From Paludibacteraceae bacterium (lineage in GTDB: Bacteria; Bacteroidota; Bacteroidia; Bacteroidales; Paludibacteraceae), in the NCBI GenBank assembly GCA_017471175.1, contig JAFUVS010000017.1, positions 1 through 64,000 on the forward strand: a stretch of 64,000 nucleotides of DNA. Reading direction: 5' to 3'. Of the stretch, positions 27,560 through 37,872 are shown in pieces (positions within the stretch are counted from its first letter, which is position 1; the number at the start of each line of letters is the position of its first letter). A program made the position numbers and the translations under genes. The notes under the pieces were generated by a model that saw only the letters and a list, made by a program, of their open reading frames with translations, was not told where the DNA came from and did no database searches.

Positions 27560-28069
27560 ATGAATGATGTAAGTTTTCAGTTAGGTGTCCAAGTGGCGGG
27601 CGTAATGCAGCAGTATGGCATTCCGCAGTTGGACTATGAAGCGTTCCGTCGTGGTGTAGAGCAGACGCTTGCCGCAGCGAAGAGCGCTAAAGCCGATGGC
27701 GAGAAGTTCCTTGCCGACAATGCCAAGCGCGCCGAAGTCAAAACAACGCCGTCCGGCTTGCAGTACGAAGTCATCGAGGCAACGCTCGGACAGAAACCCA
27801 AAGCCACCGACACGGTCAAAGTGCACTACGAAGGTACGCTCATTGACGGCACGGTCTTTGACAGCAGTTACAGGCGCGGTGAACCGATTAAGTTCGGCTT
27901 GAACCAAGTGATCAAGGGCTGGACAGAAGGTCTGCAACTGATGTCTGTCGGCTCGAAGTACAAACTCTATATCCCTTACCAACTCGCCTACGGCGAGGCG
28001 GGTGCAGGCGGCAGTATCCCTCCTTATGCGGCACTCATCTTCACCGTTGAATTGTTGGGTATCGAGTAA
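27560..28069 (+). CDS. FKBP-type peptidyl-prolyl cis-trans isomerase
   Basis: 169 residues. A short helical N-terminal dimerisation-type region (1-60) is followed by one FKBP domain. Signature residues are [35 protein letters not shown], and [20 protein letters not shown]. There is no signal peptide, so it is probably cytoplasmic (FklB-like). It catalyses proline isomerisation in folding proteins. The next gene encodes a longer lipoprotein relative whose FKBP domain is very similar, suggesting a tandem duplication followed by a change of compartment. Confidence 0.93.
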   Translation: MNDVSFQLGVQVAGVMQQYGIPQLDYEAFRRGVEQTLAAAKSAKADGEKFLADNAKRAEVKTTPSGLQYEVIEATLGQKPKATDTVKVHYEGTLIDGTVFDSSYRRGEPIKFGLNQVIKGWTEGLQLMSVGSKYKLYIPYQLAYGEAGAGGSIPPYAALIFTVELLGIE

Positions 28070-28124
28070 TCAATTATGTACCTGAAAGAGAAAATAATTT
28101 AACATAATAACAACCAAAACAACA

Positions 28125-29447
28125 ATGAAAAAGACAATCTATTTGTTCATAGCCGCAGTGCTGATGGTCAGTTGCGGCAGTTCGTACAAAGCCAAAGACG
28201 CTGTACTGAACGACATGCAGGACTCCGTTAACTTTGCGCTCGGCTATGTCAACGGCGCGATGCTCAAGATGCAGCAACTTCAAGAAGACAGCAGCGATGC
28301 CGTTATAGCAGAGTTCGCCGATGCACTCCAACGCGGTTATGACGGTAAGGTGGAACAACTGAGCGAGGTAGCTTCCATCGGTAGAAATATCGGTATGGCT
28401 ATCAAGTCGTTTGAGAAAAACGGCTTGGCAGAAAACAAGTCTTGGCAACTCAACGAGAAAATCGTTTTCCAAGGACTCGTTAATGGTCTGAACGAAGACA
28501 CCACCGTAATGACTAACGAAACGGCAAGACAGTTCTTCCAATCTCAATACCAAGCTTCGATGATGGCTGGCGACTCGGTCATTGCAGCCAAAGCAGTTCG
28601 TGCCCAATGCCCCGACAAGGTTAAGACCATCGAACTGAAGAACTTTACAGACAGTATCAACTATGCTTTCGGTCTGATGAACGGCAGCGAGATTAAGAAC
28701 TATGTCCTGACCTCCGATTCGACCGGCGCAGAGCAGAAAGAGTTTATCAAACAAGTTAACAAAGCCCTCAAACTGAAGGTTAAGAACCCGCAGTTGATGA
28801 ATATGGGTGAACAGATCGGTAAGACGATTCGCGAGCAAGATTCCATAGGCTTAATTGGTGAGCCGAAACTGGATACGCGCTTCCCGCTTATCAAGCAAGG
28901 TTTTATCAACGGAATGTATGGTCACGACACGCAGTTTGACCAACAGAGTGCTGGCGAGTATATCCAAACAACCGTCAATTTTGTTAAGTATGGCGACACT
29001 AAAGGTGAAGGTGAGCGTTTCCTCGAAGCCAACAAATTGAAGGAGGGTATTCAGGTGACTGAGAGCGGTTTGCAATACGAAGTGCTGACTATGGGCAAAG
29101 GTCCCCAACCCCAAGCTACCGACAAGGTGAAAGTACACTACCACGGTACGCTGATTGACGGCACTGTATTTGACAGCAGCGTGGAGCGCGGTGAACCCGC
29201 CGAGTTCGGACTGAATCAGGTCATCAAAGGTTGGACGGAAGGTCTGCAACTGATGCCCGTCGGCTCCAAGTTCCGCTTCTATATCCCGCAGGAATTAGGC
29301 TACGGCGAACGTGCTACCGGCAAGATACCGCCTTATAGCACCCTCATTTTCGATGTAGAGTTGCTGGATATTGTGAAAGAAAAAGCAACTCCTGCTAATT
29401 TGCAAGCGGTGAAGCCCATTAGCGAGAGAGAGTTAAGACGTAATTGA
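28125..29447 (+). CDS. FKBP-type prolyl isomerase lipoprotein
   Basis: 440 residues. The signal peptide ends in VSC (lipobox, Cys at about 17), predicting a lipoprotein in the cell envelope. Two successive FKBP N-terminal-type helical regions (about 30-150 and 160-290, each with DSVNFALG or DSINYAFG and NG) precede the FKBP catalytic domain (about 320-430; [35 protein letters not shown]). The duplicated N-terminal region is longer than in FkpA-like proteins. It likely assists folding of exported proteins. It follows the cytoplasmic paralogue by 55 bases. Confidence 0.9.
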   Translation: MKKTIYLFIAAVLMVSCGSSYKAKDAVLNDMQDSVNFALGYVNGAMLKMQQLQEDSSDAVIAEFADALQRGYDGKVEQLSEVASIGRNIGMAIKSFEKNGLAENKSWQLNEKIVFQGLVNGLNEDTTVMTNETARQFFQSQYQASMMAGDSVIAAKAVRAQCPDKVKTIELKNFTDSINYAFGLMNGSEIKNYVLTSDSTGAEQKEFIKQVNKALKLKVKNPQLMNMGEQIGKTIREQDSIGLIGEPKLDTRFPLIKQGFINGMYGHDTQFDQQSAGEYIQTTVNFVKYGDTKGEGERFLEANKLKEGIQVTESGLQYEVLTMGKGPQPQATDKVKVHYHGTLIDGTVFDSSVERGEPAEFGLNQVIKGWTEGLQLMPVGSKFRFYIPQELGYGERATGKIPPYSTLIFDVELLDIVKEKATPANLQAVKPISERELRRN

Positions 29448-29472
29448 TGAAACATTCGCTGATGTAGCGACA

Positions 29473-30972
29473 ATGGGAATCATAGCACGACAATCGTTAC
29501 GAGGCACTATCGCCACATACATAGGCGTGGCGATAGGTTTCGTAACGACTTTTTTTGTGCTAACGCGCTTCCTGACCGCCGAAGAAATAGGTTTGGCGCG
29601 CGTACTTATTGACTCTGCAACCCTTTTGGTCGGCTTGGCGCAGTTGGGTAGTACATCTGCCATTATTCGTTTTTTCCCCTACTTCAAAAGCAAGGACGAC
29701 ACCTCGCACCACGGTTTTTTCTTTTGGACACTCATAGTGCCATTAGTGGGATTCGTTCTGTTCGCGCTCGTTTTTTGGCTCTGCCGCACGCCGATTGAGC
29801 AGTGGTTCGGCGAGAAGTCGCCCCTTTTTGTCGATTACTACTATTTTGTCCTGCCGTTGGCTTTCTTTATGCTCTACGAAACGGTGTTCGAGAGCAATGC
29901 CAACGTGCTGATGCGTATCGTGGTGCCGCGTGCCGTGCGCGAAGTAGGTGTTCGTATAGGGCTGTTGGTGTCCTATCTTCTGTATGCGTTTCGGGTGCTG
30001 TCGATGGACGGCTTTGTGGTGGCTCTCTGTGTTACGTATGCAACGGCAAGCCTGATAAATATAGTCTATGTATGTCGGATAGGGAAGATACGTTTTCGCC
30101 CGGATATGCCTTTCTTGCAGGCTAATTTGCCTTTGGTCAAGTCGTATGTCCGTTATATGGTATTTTTGGTGCTGTCCGCTTTGGCTTCTGTGTTTGCGCC
30201 GATGCTCTCGTCCTTCTTCGTAACGGCTAAGATGGGGTTGAGTTTTACGGGTATTTTTGCCATTGCCACGTATATGGCGGTGATGGTATCTATCCCGTAT
30301 CGTTCGCTTACAGCCATTGCTTCGCCGCAATTGGCCTCTGCCCTCAAGGAGCAGAACAACGCGGAGGCGCAGCATCTGATGCAGCAGGTTACCAACTCGA
30401 TGCTACTCATTGGAAGTCTTATTTTCTTGCTGATATGGGTCAATATAGACCTCATTTTCCATATCCTGCCCAATGGTGAGACGTATGCCGTGGCGCGGCA
30501 GACGGTATTCTTATTAGGTCTGACGCAACTGCTGTTGGCTACGGTGCAAGTGTCGGTGACGGCTCTGACGTATGGTCGTTACTACGGCTATACGTTGCTC
30601 TTTTCGTTAGTGCTGACCTTGGCTGCCGTTCTGCTCAATAATTACCTTATACCGCTTTACGGTATGGAAGGTTCGGCTTGGAGCAATCTGCTCTCGTATG
30701 TGTTGTACAGCGCGTTAGTGCTGGGCGTGGTAGGCGGTAAGATGCGCCTGTTGCCTTTCTGTCGCACGGAGGGACGAACACTCGGGTTGATGACATTTGT
30801 GTTGGTAATCAATTTTCTATGGACTCGTTTTCTGCCTGTGGATAATGTGTGGTTGAGCAGTCTATTGCGTAGCGTAGTGTTGATAGGCGGTTTTTGTGTG
30901 ATAGCGTATAAAGGTCAATTCTCGGAGGAAATCAATGCGTTACTTCGTTCGCTTTTCATACGTAGGCACTGA
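29473..30972 (+). CDS. Polysaccharide/lipid-linked oligosaccharide flippase (MOP superfamily)
   Basis: 499 residues with about 12-14 hydrophobic segments over the whole length. The pattern is that of the oligosaccharide flippase family: an N-terminal RGTIATYIGVAIGFVTTFFV, a loop RFLTAEEIGLARV, and repeated helix pairs with charged short loops. Such inner-membrane proteins move undecaprenyl-linked sugars across the membrane; the substrate here cannot be told. No glycosyltransferase genes flank it, unlike typical wzx loci. Its 3' end overlaps truA by 38 bases, which suggests translational coupling in the run. Confidence 0.85.
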   Translation: MGIIARQSLRGTIATYIGVAIGFVTTFFVLTRFLTAEEIGLARVLIDSATLLVGLAQLGSTSAIIRFFPYFKSKDDTSHHGFFFWTLIVPLVGFVLFALVFWLCRTPIEQWFGEKSPLFVDYYYFVLPLAFFMLYETVFESNANVLMRIVVPRAVREVGVRIGLLVSYLLYAFRVLSMDGFVVALCVTYATASLINIVYVCRIGKIRFRPDMPFLQANLPLVKSYVRYMVFLVLSALASVFAPMLSSFFVTAKMGLSFTGIFAIATYMAVMVSIPYRSLTAIASPQLASALKEQNNAEAQHLMQQVTNSMLLIGSLIFLLIWVNIDLIFHILPNGETYAVARQTVFLLGLTQLLLATVQVSVTALTYGRYYGYTLLFSLVLTLAAVLLNNYLIPLYGMEGSAWSNLLSYVLYSALVLGVVGGKMRLLPFCRTEGRTLGLMTFVLVINFLWTRFLPVDNVWLSSLLRSVVLIGGFCVIAYKGQFSEEINALLRSLFIRRH

Positions 30973-31711
30973 GTATCACGGCTCGCAAGTACAGCCGAAC
31001 GGCGTGACGGTGCAGGAGGTGATGGAACGCGCTTTTGCCACCTTGTTGCGTTGTGCGGTCCCGCTTACCTTTGCCGGTCGCACCGATGCCGGTGTGCATG
31101 CCCGTGAGATGTGGGCGCATTTTGATTGGAACGTTGATGGTGAAGAGGCTATACGTCCGCTTCCTCCGCTGACTCAACTGACGGCGCGATTGAATAGTTT
31201 ATTGCCCGCATCGATTGCCGTCCGGCAGATTGTGTCTGTTCTCGCTGATGCCCACGCGCGTTATAGTGCCACGGCAAGGCGGTACGAGTATTGTATTACA
31301 GATCGTAAAGACCCATTCACTGTAGGACGTGCCGCACGAGTGGCTCCCGGATTGGATATGACTGCTATGAACGAAGCGGCACAGTTGCTTTTAGGCAGAC
31401 ACGATTTTGCATCCTTCTGCAAAGTGCATACGGATGTAAAAACTACGTTCTGTACTGTCAGTCAAGCCGTATGGAAACCGATGGATGACGGGCAAGCCGT
31501 CTTCACGATTGAAGCGGATCGGTTCTTGCGCAATATGGTGCGAGCCGTTGTCGGTACGCTCTTTGAGGTAGGTCGCGGACGAATGACCATTGGGCAGTTC
31601 GCCGATGTGATTACAGCCAAGAATCGTTCAGCAGCGGGACAGTCGGCTCCTGCAGAGGGGCTATATTTGGTTCGGGTGGCATATCCGAATACCCTGTTTA
31701 ATATCGTATGA
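30935..31711 (+). CDS. truA: tRNA pseudouridine(38-40) synthase
   Basis: 258 residues, the family's normal length. Converts uridines 38-40 of the tRNA anticodon arm to pseudouridine. The catalytic aspartate is in AGRTDAGVHA (about residue 52). Other typical segments are RFSYVGTEYHGSQVQP, ARYSATARRYEYCI, HDFASFCK and FLRNMVRAVVGTL. It overlaps the preceding flippase gene by 38 bases and the following tamB by four (ATGA), so the three are almost certainly co-expressed. Confidence 0.95.
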   Translation: MRYFVRFSYVGTEYHGSQVQPNGVTVQEVMERAFATLLRCAVPLTFAGRTDAGVHAREMWAHFDWNVDGEEAIRPLPPLTQLTARLNSLLPASIAVRQIVSVLADAHARYSATARRYEYCITDRKDPFTVGRAARVAPGLDMTAMNEAAQLLLGRHDFASFCKVHTDVKTTFCTVSQAVWKPMDDGQAVFTIEADRFLRNMVRAVVGTLFEVGRGRMTIGQFADVITAKNRSAAGQSAPAEGLYLVRVAYPNTLFNIV

Positions 31712-34700
31712 GGAAAACGTTGCGCATAGTGGGAGTTTGTTTGTTGCTTCTCTGCTTGTCGGTCGGCGTAGCGGTGGGACTGTTTATGCGTAGCGGTCGC
31801 GTACAAACGGCTGTAACGCAACTGCTCACAGAGCGACTCGCATCCCGCTTGGGAGCTGATATTCAAGTAGGACGCGTTAAGTTCCGATTCCTCAATCGCC
31901 TGCGCTTGGAGAATGTGTATATGAGTGACCGGCAGGGCGATACACTCCTTTTTGTGCCGCAGTTGGATATTCGCTTTAATCCGATGGCTCTACAGAAAAA
32001 GGAATTGGATTTTACCTCCGTCTATTTAGGCAATCCGTATATATCGTTGTGGCAGGACACGTGCGGCAACAACTACGATTTTCTTTTGGACGCGTTCTCA
32101 TCCGATAATCCGAACCAACCCTTAGAGATGCCGCTTCGTGTACGCAATGTGGCTATCCTCGGAGCGCAGATGCGGTATAATTATCTGCCCGGACAATACG
32201 ATGTCAGGGTCGAACCCATGGACTTGCTATTGCGCTTACCCATAGTTTCTACTGACAGTTTGCAGGCTACGATTGAAAAATTGTCCGTACGGGCAAGACT
32301 GCAAGGGATGGATGCTGCCGTAGCGGCTTCTTTCCGAGGGTCGCTCGATTCGCTGCAGGCGGAGCAGATACGTTTCTCGTACCGCAATCGCCCCATTCTG
32401 GTAGGTCAGTTTAAGGTTCATAACCCGTTGCGTCCCGCTGAATTACAAGTCGGAGTGGAATGTCAAGACTTGTATTGCAACTACTCGCTCTTGCAGGATC
32501 TTCTGTCCGATTTTCTGCATCGTCCCGTTTTATTGCCGAAAGAGTTGGCGCATTTGGGGGAGGTACATTATCGCGGTCATATTGGCGGACGCTTGGATAA
32601 CCTTGCCCTTCGCGGGGCGTTCAGGACGGCTATAGGTTCTATTTCCACCCATGCGCGGCTGCATACGGACACAACCTTTGCCGATATTCGTTTCACAGGC
32701 GAGGTGGGTACACAGCACTTGCGTCTTCATCAGTTGCTGCCCGAAGTTCCCGTTGGCGACCTTTCGATGCAGAGTAACGTCAATGTCCGCTATCGGGTTA
32801 ATATGCCTTTAGAAGCGCAAGGTACGGTGGACGTGCAAAGCATCGTTTTCAAAGGCTATGAATACCGCGATTGGCAGTTGCAAGCCTTACTGAAAGACAA
32901 CCATCTGCAAGCCGATGTGATGTCCGCTGATCCGAACGCGGACCTTTCCTTGCAGGCGATACTGCATTTAGATAGTCTTCGCCCTTCTTTGGAAGCGCGT
33001 CTGCGGCTGAATCATCTGCGGCTCGGCAATCTGGGTTTGCTGCACAATGTACAAGACCAAGACCTACGATTGCAAGCCGCTTTGCATCTTTCTACCGAAG
33101 GCGAAAAAAGTACGTGGTCAGACCATCTGAACGGCGAGTTGAAGATTGACTCGTTCGCTCTGTCCAACTTCGGTCATCGACTTGCTATGCAGGAAATATC
33201 CGTTCAGATGATCAATAATGCGCGTACGAACAGCCTTCATTTCCTTTCGGACTTTGTCAATACGCATATAGAGGGTCAGTTCCGTTGGTCCACATTGCCT
33301 TATACGCTCTATGAATATGCCTACGCGCTTTTCCCGCGTATGATGAATAAGCCGCCGCGTGAGCATCAACCCAACGACTTGGATTTCTACTGCTACGTAC
33401 ATAATGCCGACAGTATTATTCGCACACTGACAAGTAATGCAATACGCCTGCCGCAGCGGCAGACGATGAAAGGGTTTATCCACGAGTCGAAGAACGAGCA
33501 GGGCGTGCAACTTTTTGTACCTTCGGTGGTTCGCGGTAAGTTGGAAATGAAGGATATAACCCTCTCTATGGTGCAGCAGGCGGATAAAGCCACGCTGGCT
33601 CTTTCGGCGGTGCAGCATCCGATACTCAGCGATTCGACCCGACTGATAGTTTCCGATACGGAGGCTTCTTTTCTGGCGGATGCAGGGCGTGATTCGGTCT
33701 ATCTGACTTGTCGTTTCTCCGATGTCGATGCCGATAAGCCTACGGCGGAGATACAGGTGCAGTCGCATTGGGATCGCTATGCCGGCAAGCCTTTTGTGGG
33801 GGTACATATCTTGCCTTCCACCTTCATTTTACGCGATTCCCTATGGTCGCTCAGCGATGCGTATATCGATTATGTGGCAGCCGATACAGCCGTTAAGGTG
33901 CGAGGGTTTGATTTATCCGGTCGTTCGCAGTATATCCGCGCCAACGGTGTGGCATCGAAACGGATGACCGATTCCGTTCGCGTGGATATGCGCAATGTCA
34001 GTCTCGGATACGTTATGCGCAACTTTGACCTTGAGCGGGTCATCTCGGCGGATGGACGTATGACGGGGTGGGTAACGCTCTATTCGCTCCTTTCTTCGCC
34101 TATGTTAGAAGCCAAGTTGCATCTGCCTGAAGCCTATCTCAATCATACGTTATTGGGCGAATTGGATGCCACTGCCTCGCTTGACCGCGCTAATAATCAG
34201 GTACTCATAGGTGGTATAGCACGCCAGGACAACCGAACGATTGTGGATCTGAAGGGAAAAGTCGTTCCTGCCAACAAGTACTGGGAACTGAGTATGCAGT
34301 TAGATTCGACCGACCTGAATTTAGTCAATCACTGGACGCACCGTATCCTATCCGATGTCGGCGGCAGAGGCTATGGTTGGTTAGGGGTTTATGGTCGTCA
34401 CCACGAAGCGTGGGTGCGTGCCCGCCTGTTCGGAAAGGATGCCCACCTCACCGTTCCGGCTACTAATGTCCGTTATACGTTTACTGATTCGGTTTTGATT
34501 GACACTACCTATATCGCTTTCCCGCATATCAGCGTGCGCGATGACGATGGGCATAGAGGTACGTTAGACGGTATAGTAACTCATAGCGGCTTCAAGGATT
34601 TTGCGTACGACTTGCGTATGAATGTCCGCGATATGATGGTTCTCAACATTCCCTATCAGCCACAACAGCGCGTCTATGGTAAAGTCTATGCCACAGGCGA

Positions 34701-35919
34701 TGCCCGTCTCTACGGCGATGAGCACATTGGTACGCGATTGGATGCCAATGCCGTAACGCGCGGTAAGTCGGACTTCTATTTCAATACGGGTGTGGCTTCC
34801 GAGGCGGCTGACAATAGTTTTATTGACTTTGTGGCGAGCGAAGAAGATGAAGCCGATTCACAGACAATACAACCATCTGCGCCACCAACCAATCCGTTCC
34901 TTATGAATCTCAACCTTGATGTAACGCCTGCCGCTACGGTTCATCTGCGCTTCGACTCGCGCACGGGCGATGGTATATCCGGCAAAGGGGACGGCAACCT
35001 GCGTATGAGGTGGGATGCATCGCGAGGTGATGTGCAACTCTTCGGAACTTACACGTTGCAGCAAGGACTCTTTTCCTATACCGTGGCTAATATCATACGC
35101 CGTGATTTCCGTATAGCCGAGGGTTCAACGATTATTTGGAGCGGCAATCCCGTAGCTCCTATGTTAGATGTGACGGCGCAATATGGCGTTACAGCATCGT
35201 TGCGCGACCTATTCGGCAACGATGTGTCGCAGCTAACCACCAACCGCACCTCCGTGCCGGTCGAATGTATTATCTTCCTGACCGACCGCTTGACGAATCC
35301 GACCCTTCGTTTCGGTATCGAATTGCCCCATTCAGACGAAACGGTTGCCTCGCAGGTCAAGTCCGTCATCAATACCGACGAGATGTTGATGCGGCAGGTC
35401 ATCTATCTGCTGGTATTCAATCGTTTCTTCACGCCCGAGTATATGCAAAGCACATCGTCAGGCGTGAATGATACCTATTCGCTCTTGTCCTCAACCGTAA
35501 CGGGACAAATCAACTCATGGCTATCGCGCTTGACGGATAGGGTGACTATCGGGTTCAATTTCCGAACCGATGGCGAAGGTTCGTCCGCTTCGCAAGAGTA
35601 TGAAACGCAATTCCAAATACGACCTATCAGCCGACTCAGTATTAACGGCAATGTGGGCTATCGCTACAACGACTTGAGCAACCGTCCATTCTTCGGTGAT
35701 GTGGACGTAGAGTACGAACTGACCGAGGACGGCAAACTGCGTATCAAGGGCTTTACCCATACCGTGGATAAGTATTCGCTCAAGCAGGCGAATACGGTAC
35801 AAGGGTTTGGTCTGATTTATCGCCACGACTTCAACTGGGGCGATGCCAAACGTAAAGCCGCTGCCAAACGCCGTCAAAAACGAGAGCGTAAAGATAATCC
35901 GCAGAATGAACCTCGTTAG
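31708..35919 (+). CDS. tamB: TamB-family translocation and assembly module protein
   Basis: 1403 residues. A single N-terminal membrane segment (about 5-27) is followed by the start typical of TamB/AsmA-like proteins (GADIQVGRVKFRFLNRLRLENVYM), then a long beta-rich domain expected to form a groove across the periplasm. The C-terminal about 450 residues form the DUF490 domain (DVTPAATVHLRFD, LFSYTVANIIRRDFRI, FRTDGE...EYETQFQIRPISRL, NVGYRYNDL). It works in outer-membrane protein assembly and/or phospholipid transport to the outer membrane. No TamA/Omp85 partner is encoded in the window. The start overlaps the truA stop (ATGA). Confidence 0.92.
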   Translation: MRKTLRIVGVCLLLLCLSVGVAVGLFMRSGRVQTAVTQLLTERLASRLGADIQVGRVKFRFLNRLRLENVYMSDRQGDTLLFVPQLDIRFNPMALQKKELDFTSVYLGNPYISLWQDTCGNNYDFLLDAFSSDNPNQPLEMPLRVRNVAILGAQMRYNYLPGQYDVRVEPMDLLLRLPIVSTDSLQATIEKLSVRARLQGMDAAVAASFRGSLDSLQAEQIRFSYRNRPILVGQFKVHNPLRPAELQVGVECQDLYCNYSLLQDLLSDFLHRPVLLPKELAHLGEVHYRGHIGGRLDNLALRGAFRTAIGSISTHARLHTDTTFADIRFTGEVGTQHLRLHQLLPEVPVGDLSMQSNVNVRYRVNMPLEAQGTVDVQSIVFKGYEYRDWQLQALLKDNHLQADVMSADPNADLSLQAILHLDSLRPSLEARLRLNHLRLGNLGLLHNVQDQDLRLQAALHLSTEGEKSTWSDHLNGELKIDSFALSNFGHRLAMQEISVQMINNARTNSLHFLSDFVNTHIEGQFRWSTLPYTLYEYAYALFPRMMNKPPREHQPNDLDFYCYVHNADSIIRTLTSNAIRLPQRQTMKGFIHESKNEQGVQLFVPSVVRGKLEMKDITLSMVQQADKATLALSAVQHPILSDSTRLIVSDTEASFLADAGRDSVYLTCRFSDVDADKPTAEIQVQSHWDRYAGKPFVGVHILPSTFILRDSLWSLSDAYIDYVAADTAVKVRGFDLSGRSQYIRANGVASKRMTDSVRVDMRNVSLGYVMRNFDLERVISADGRMTGWVTLYSLLSSPMLEAKLHLPEAYLNHTLLGELDATASLDRANNQVLIGGIARQDNRTIVDLKGKVVPANKYWELSMQLDSTDLNLVNHWTHRILSDVGGRGYGWLGVYGRHHEAWVRARLFGKDAHLTVPATNVRYTFTDSVLIDTTYIAFPHISVRDDDGHRGTLDGIVTHSGFKDFAYDLRMNVRDMMVLNIPYQPQQRVYGKVYATGDARLYGDEHIGTRLDANAVTRGKSDFYFNTGVASEAADNSFIDFVASEEDEADSQTIQPSAPPTNPFLMNLNLDVTPAATVHLRFDSRTGDGISGKGDGNLRMRWDASRGDVQLFGTYTLQQGLFSYTVANIIRRDFRIAEGSTIIWSGNPVAPMLDVTAQYGVTASLRDLFGNDVSQLTTNRTSVPVECIIFLTDRLTNPTLRFGIELPHSDETVASQVKSVINTDEMLMRQVIYLLVFNRFFTPEYMQSTSSGVNDTYSLLSSTVTGQINSWLSRLTDRVTIGFNFRTDGEGSSASQEYETQFQIRPISRLSINGNVGYRYNDLSNRPFFGDVDVEYELTEDGKLRIKGFTHTVDKYSLKQANTVQGFGLIYRHDFNWGDAKRKAAAKRRQKRERKDNPQNEPR

Positions 35920-35955
35920 GGGAAGTAAAGCGCGTAACTAAAAATATCTAACAGA

Positions 35956-37494
35956 ATGTTAATCAAATGTTTCTCTGCTGCCGTTCAAGGCATACGTGCC
36001 GAAGTGGTTACCGTAGAAATGCACGCTGTGTCAGGGTCTGATTTTGTGTTGGTAGGTCTGCCGGATACGGCTGTGAAGGAAAGCCGCGACCGAATCCGCT
36101 CCGCCCTGCAAGTCAATGGCTTTTCTCTGCCGGTTAAGCAGCTGACGGTCAATATGGCACCTGCCGACTTACGAAAGGAGGGTACAGGTTTCGACTTGCC
36201 TTTGGCTATCGGTATTCTTTGTGTAGGCGAACATCTGAAGACCACACTGTTGGAGTGTTATCTGCTGCTTGGCGAGCTGTCGTTAGACGGCAAGTTGCAG
36301 CCTGTTCACGGCGTGTTGCCGGTGGCGCTATGCGCCAAGCGAAACGGTTTTCGCGGCATCATCGTACCCGCTGAGAACGCACCTGAAGCCGCCGTGGTGG
36401 AAGGATTGGAGGTCATACCGGCGGTAACGTTGATGGAGGTGGTGCGCTTTTTGCGAGAGGAACAAGTGATTGAGCCTATGTCCGTTAATCTTGAAGAAGA
36501 GTTTCTGCGCAATAGTTATACAGCCGATCAGGATATGGCGGACATACGCGGTCAGTACGAGATGCGCCGTGCTATGGAAGTGGCGGCGGCAGGAGGACAT
36601 AATATGTTGATGGTAGGGCCTCCCGGGTCGGGGAAGTCAATGCTTGCCAAGCGTTTGCCCACTATCCTGCCTCCCTTGACCTTGGACGAGGCATTGGAAA
36701 CGACTGCTATCCACTCTGTGGCGGGGCTACTGCCGCCGAATCAAGCCCTTGTTTCCGCTCGACCTTTCCGCTCTCCGCATCATACGGTAACCGATGTGGC
36801 ACTTATAGGCGGTGGCAATAACCCGCGCCCGGGTGAAATCAGTTTGGCGCACAACGGCGTACTCTTTTTAGACGAAGTGCCTGAATACAAGCGGGCTACA
36901 TTAGAAGTCTTGCGTCAGCCGTTGGAAGACAGACATATCGTGGTGGCTCGTCAGAAGCAGACGGTCGATTATCCGGCTTCTTTTATGTTGGTGGCGGCTA
37001 TGAACCCCTGTCCTTGCGGGCATTACGGCGATTCGCAACACGTATGCACCTGCACACCCGCGCAGATTCAGCGTTACAAGAGCCGCATCTCCGGTCCGTT
37101 GCTCGACCGTATTGATATACAGTGCTATGTGCAAGCTGTTCCTTTTGATGTACTGCATAAGCAAGAACCCGGAGAATCAAGTGCCGTGGTTCGTGAGCGG
37201 GTTATGAAAGCCCGCCACATTCAACAAGCGCGTTTTCAAGGCACGTCCATCTACTGCAACGCACAAATGACTGCCAAGATGGTCAGGCAGTACTGCACAT
37301 TGGACGCGGCAGGATCTGCGCTGTTGGAGCAAGCCATCACAAAAAACGGTCTGTCGGCTCGCGCCTACGACCGTATTCTGAAAGTGGCTCGCACTATTGC
37401 TGACCTTGAAGGAAGCGAACGGATTGAATCAACCCACATCTGGGAAGCTATCAACTACCGCGTACTTGACAAGAACAACTGGACGGATTTTTAG
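35956..37494 (+). CDS. comM: YifB/ComM-family Mg-chelatase-like AAA+ ATPase
   Basis: 512 residues. An N-terminal Lon-substrate-like domain (FSAAVQGIRAEVV...VGLPDTAVKESRDRIRSAL) is followed by the AAA+ domain. Walker A is GPPGSGKSMLAKRLP (about 219) and Walker B is GVLFLDEVPEY. A C-terminal Mg-chelatase domain carries MNPCPCG and the Cys-rich CTCTPAQIQRY. ComM is a hexameric helicase that promotes branch migration when DNA is taken up by transformation; the family is also widespread in species not known to be competent. It is the last gene of the plus-strand run, convergent with the DUF1294 gene. Confidence 0.92.
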   Translation: MLIKCFSAAVQGIRAEVVTVEMHAVSGSDFVLVGLPDTAVKESRDRIRSALQVNGFSLPVKQLTVNMAPADLRKEGTGFDLPLAIGILCVGEHLKTTLLECYLLLGELSLDGKLQPVHGVLPVALCAKRNGFRGIIVPAENAPEAAVVEGLEVIPAVTLMEVVRFLREEQVIEPMSVNLEEEFLRNSYTADQDMADIRGQYEMRRAMEVAAAGGHNMLMVGPPGSGKSMLAKRLPTILPPLTLDEALETTAIHSVAGLLPPNQALVSARPFRSPHHTVTDVALIGGGNNPRPGEISLAHNGVLFLDEVPEYKRATLEVLRQPLEDRHIVVARQKQTVDYPASFMLVAAMNPCPCGHYGDSQHVCTCTPAQIQRYKSRISGPLLDRIDIQCYVQAVPFDVLHKQEPGESSAVVRERVMKARHIQQARFQGTSIYCNAQMTAKMVRQYCTLDAAGSALLEQAITKNGLSARAYDRILKVARTIADLEGSERIESTHIWEAINYRVLDKNNWTDF

Positions 37495-37531
37495 TCTTTC
37501 TTATAATCTTGGTGGGAAATCTGCCCGCATA

Positions 37532-37858
37532 CTACGCCGGCGGAAGCGTCCCGTTGTCCACCACCTCCGTGGAGAAGTACATCCTCAAGACAATCATTAC
37601 GATGATTATTTGGGCTGCCAATATGATGGGAAGCAGCACTTTAAACTCCTTGTGATGCCGCTTGTGGCGGAAAAAGAGCATACCTAATATCTCTCCGATA
37701 CTGCCGCCCAATACGGCAAAGGTAAGAAAAGTATGCGAACTGATACCGTGTGCGTGGTGATGTCGCTTATGCTCCTGCTTGTCCACGTAGAACATAATCA
37801 GCGTTACTACGTTAATAAAAATAATGTAAATCAGGACGATATATAAATCCTTGGTCAT
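37532..37858 (-). CDS. DUF1294 small membrane protein
   Basis: 108 residues with three to four hydrophobic segments. The segment VDKQEHKRHHHAHGISSHTF followed by LGGSIGEILGMLFFRHKRHHKEF is the conserved core of DUF1294 (FDK-type start, GGS.G...GM..FRHK). Function unknown. The His-rich stretch HKRHHHAH is longer than in most relatives. It lies 14 bases after the NfnAB-like gene on the same strand and is probably the last gene of that operon. Confidence 0.8.
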   Translation of the reverse strand: MTKDLYIVLIYIIFINVVTLIMFYVDKQEHKRHHHAHGISSHTFLTFAVLGGSIGEILGMLFFRHKRHHKEFKVLLPIILAAQIIIVMIVLRMYFSTEVVDNGTLPPA

Positions 37859-37872
37859 AAATAGGTAGTGTT

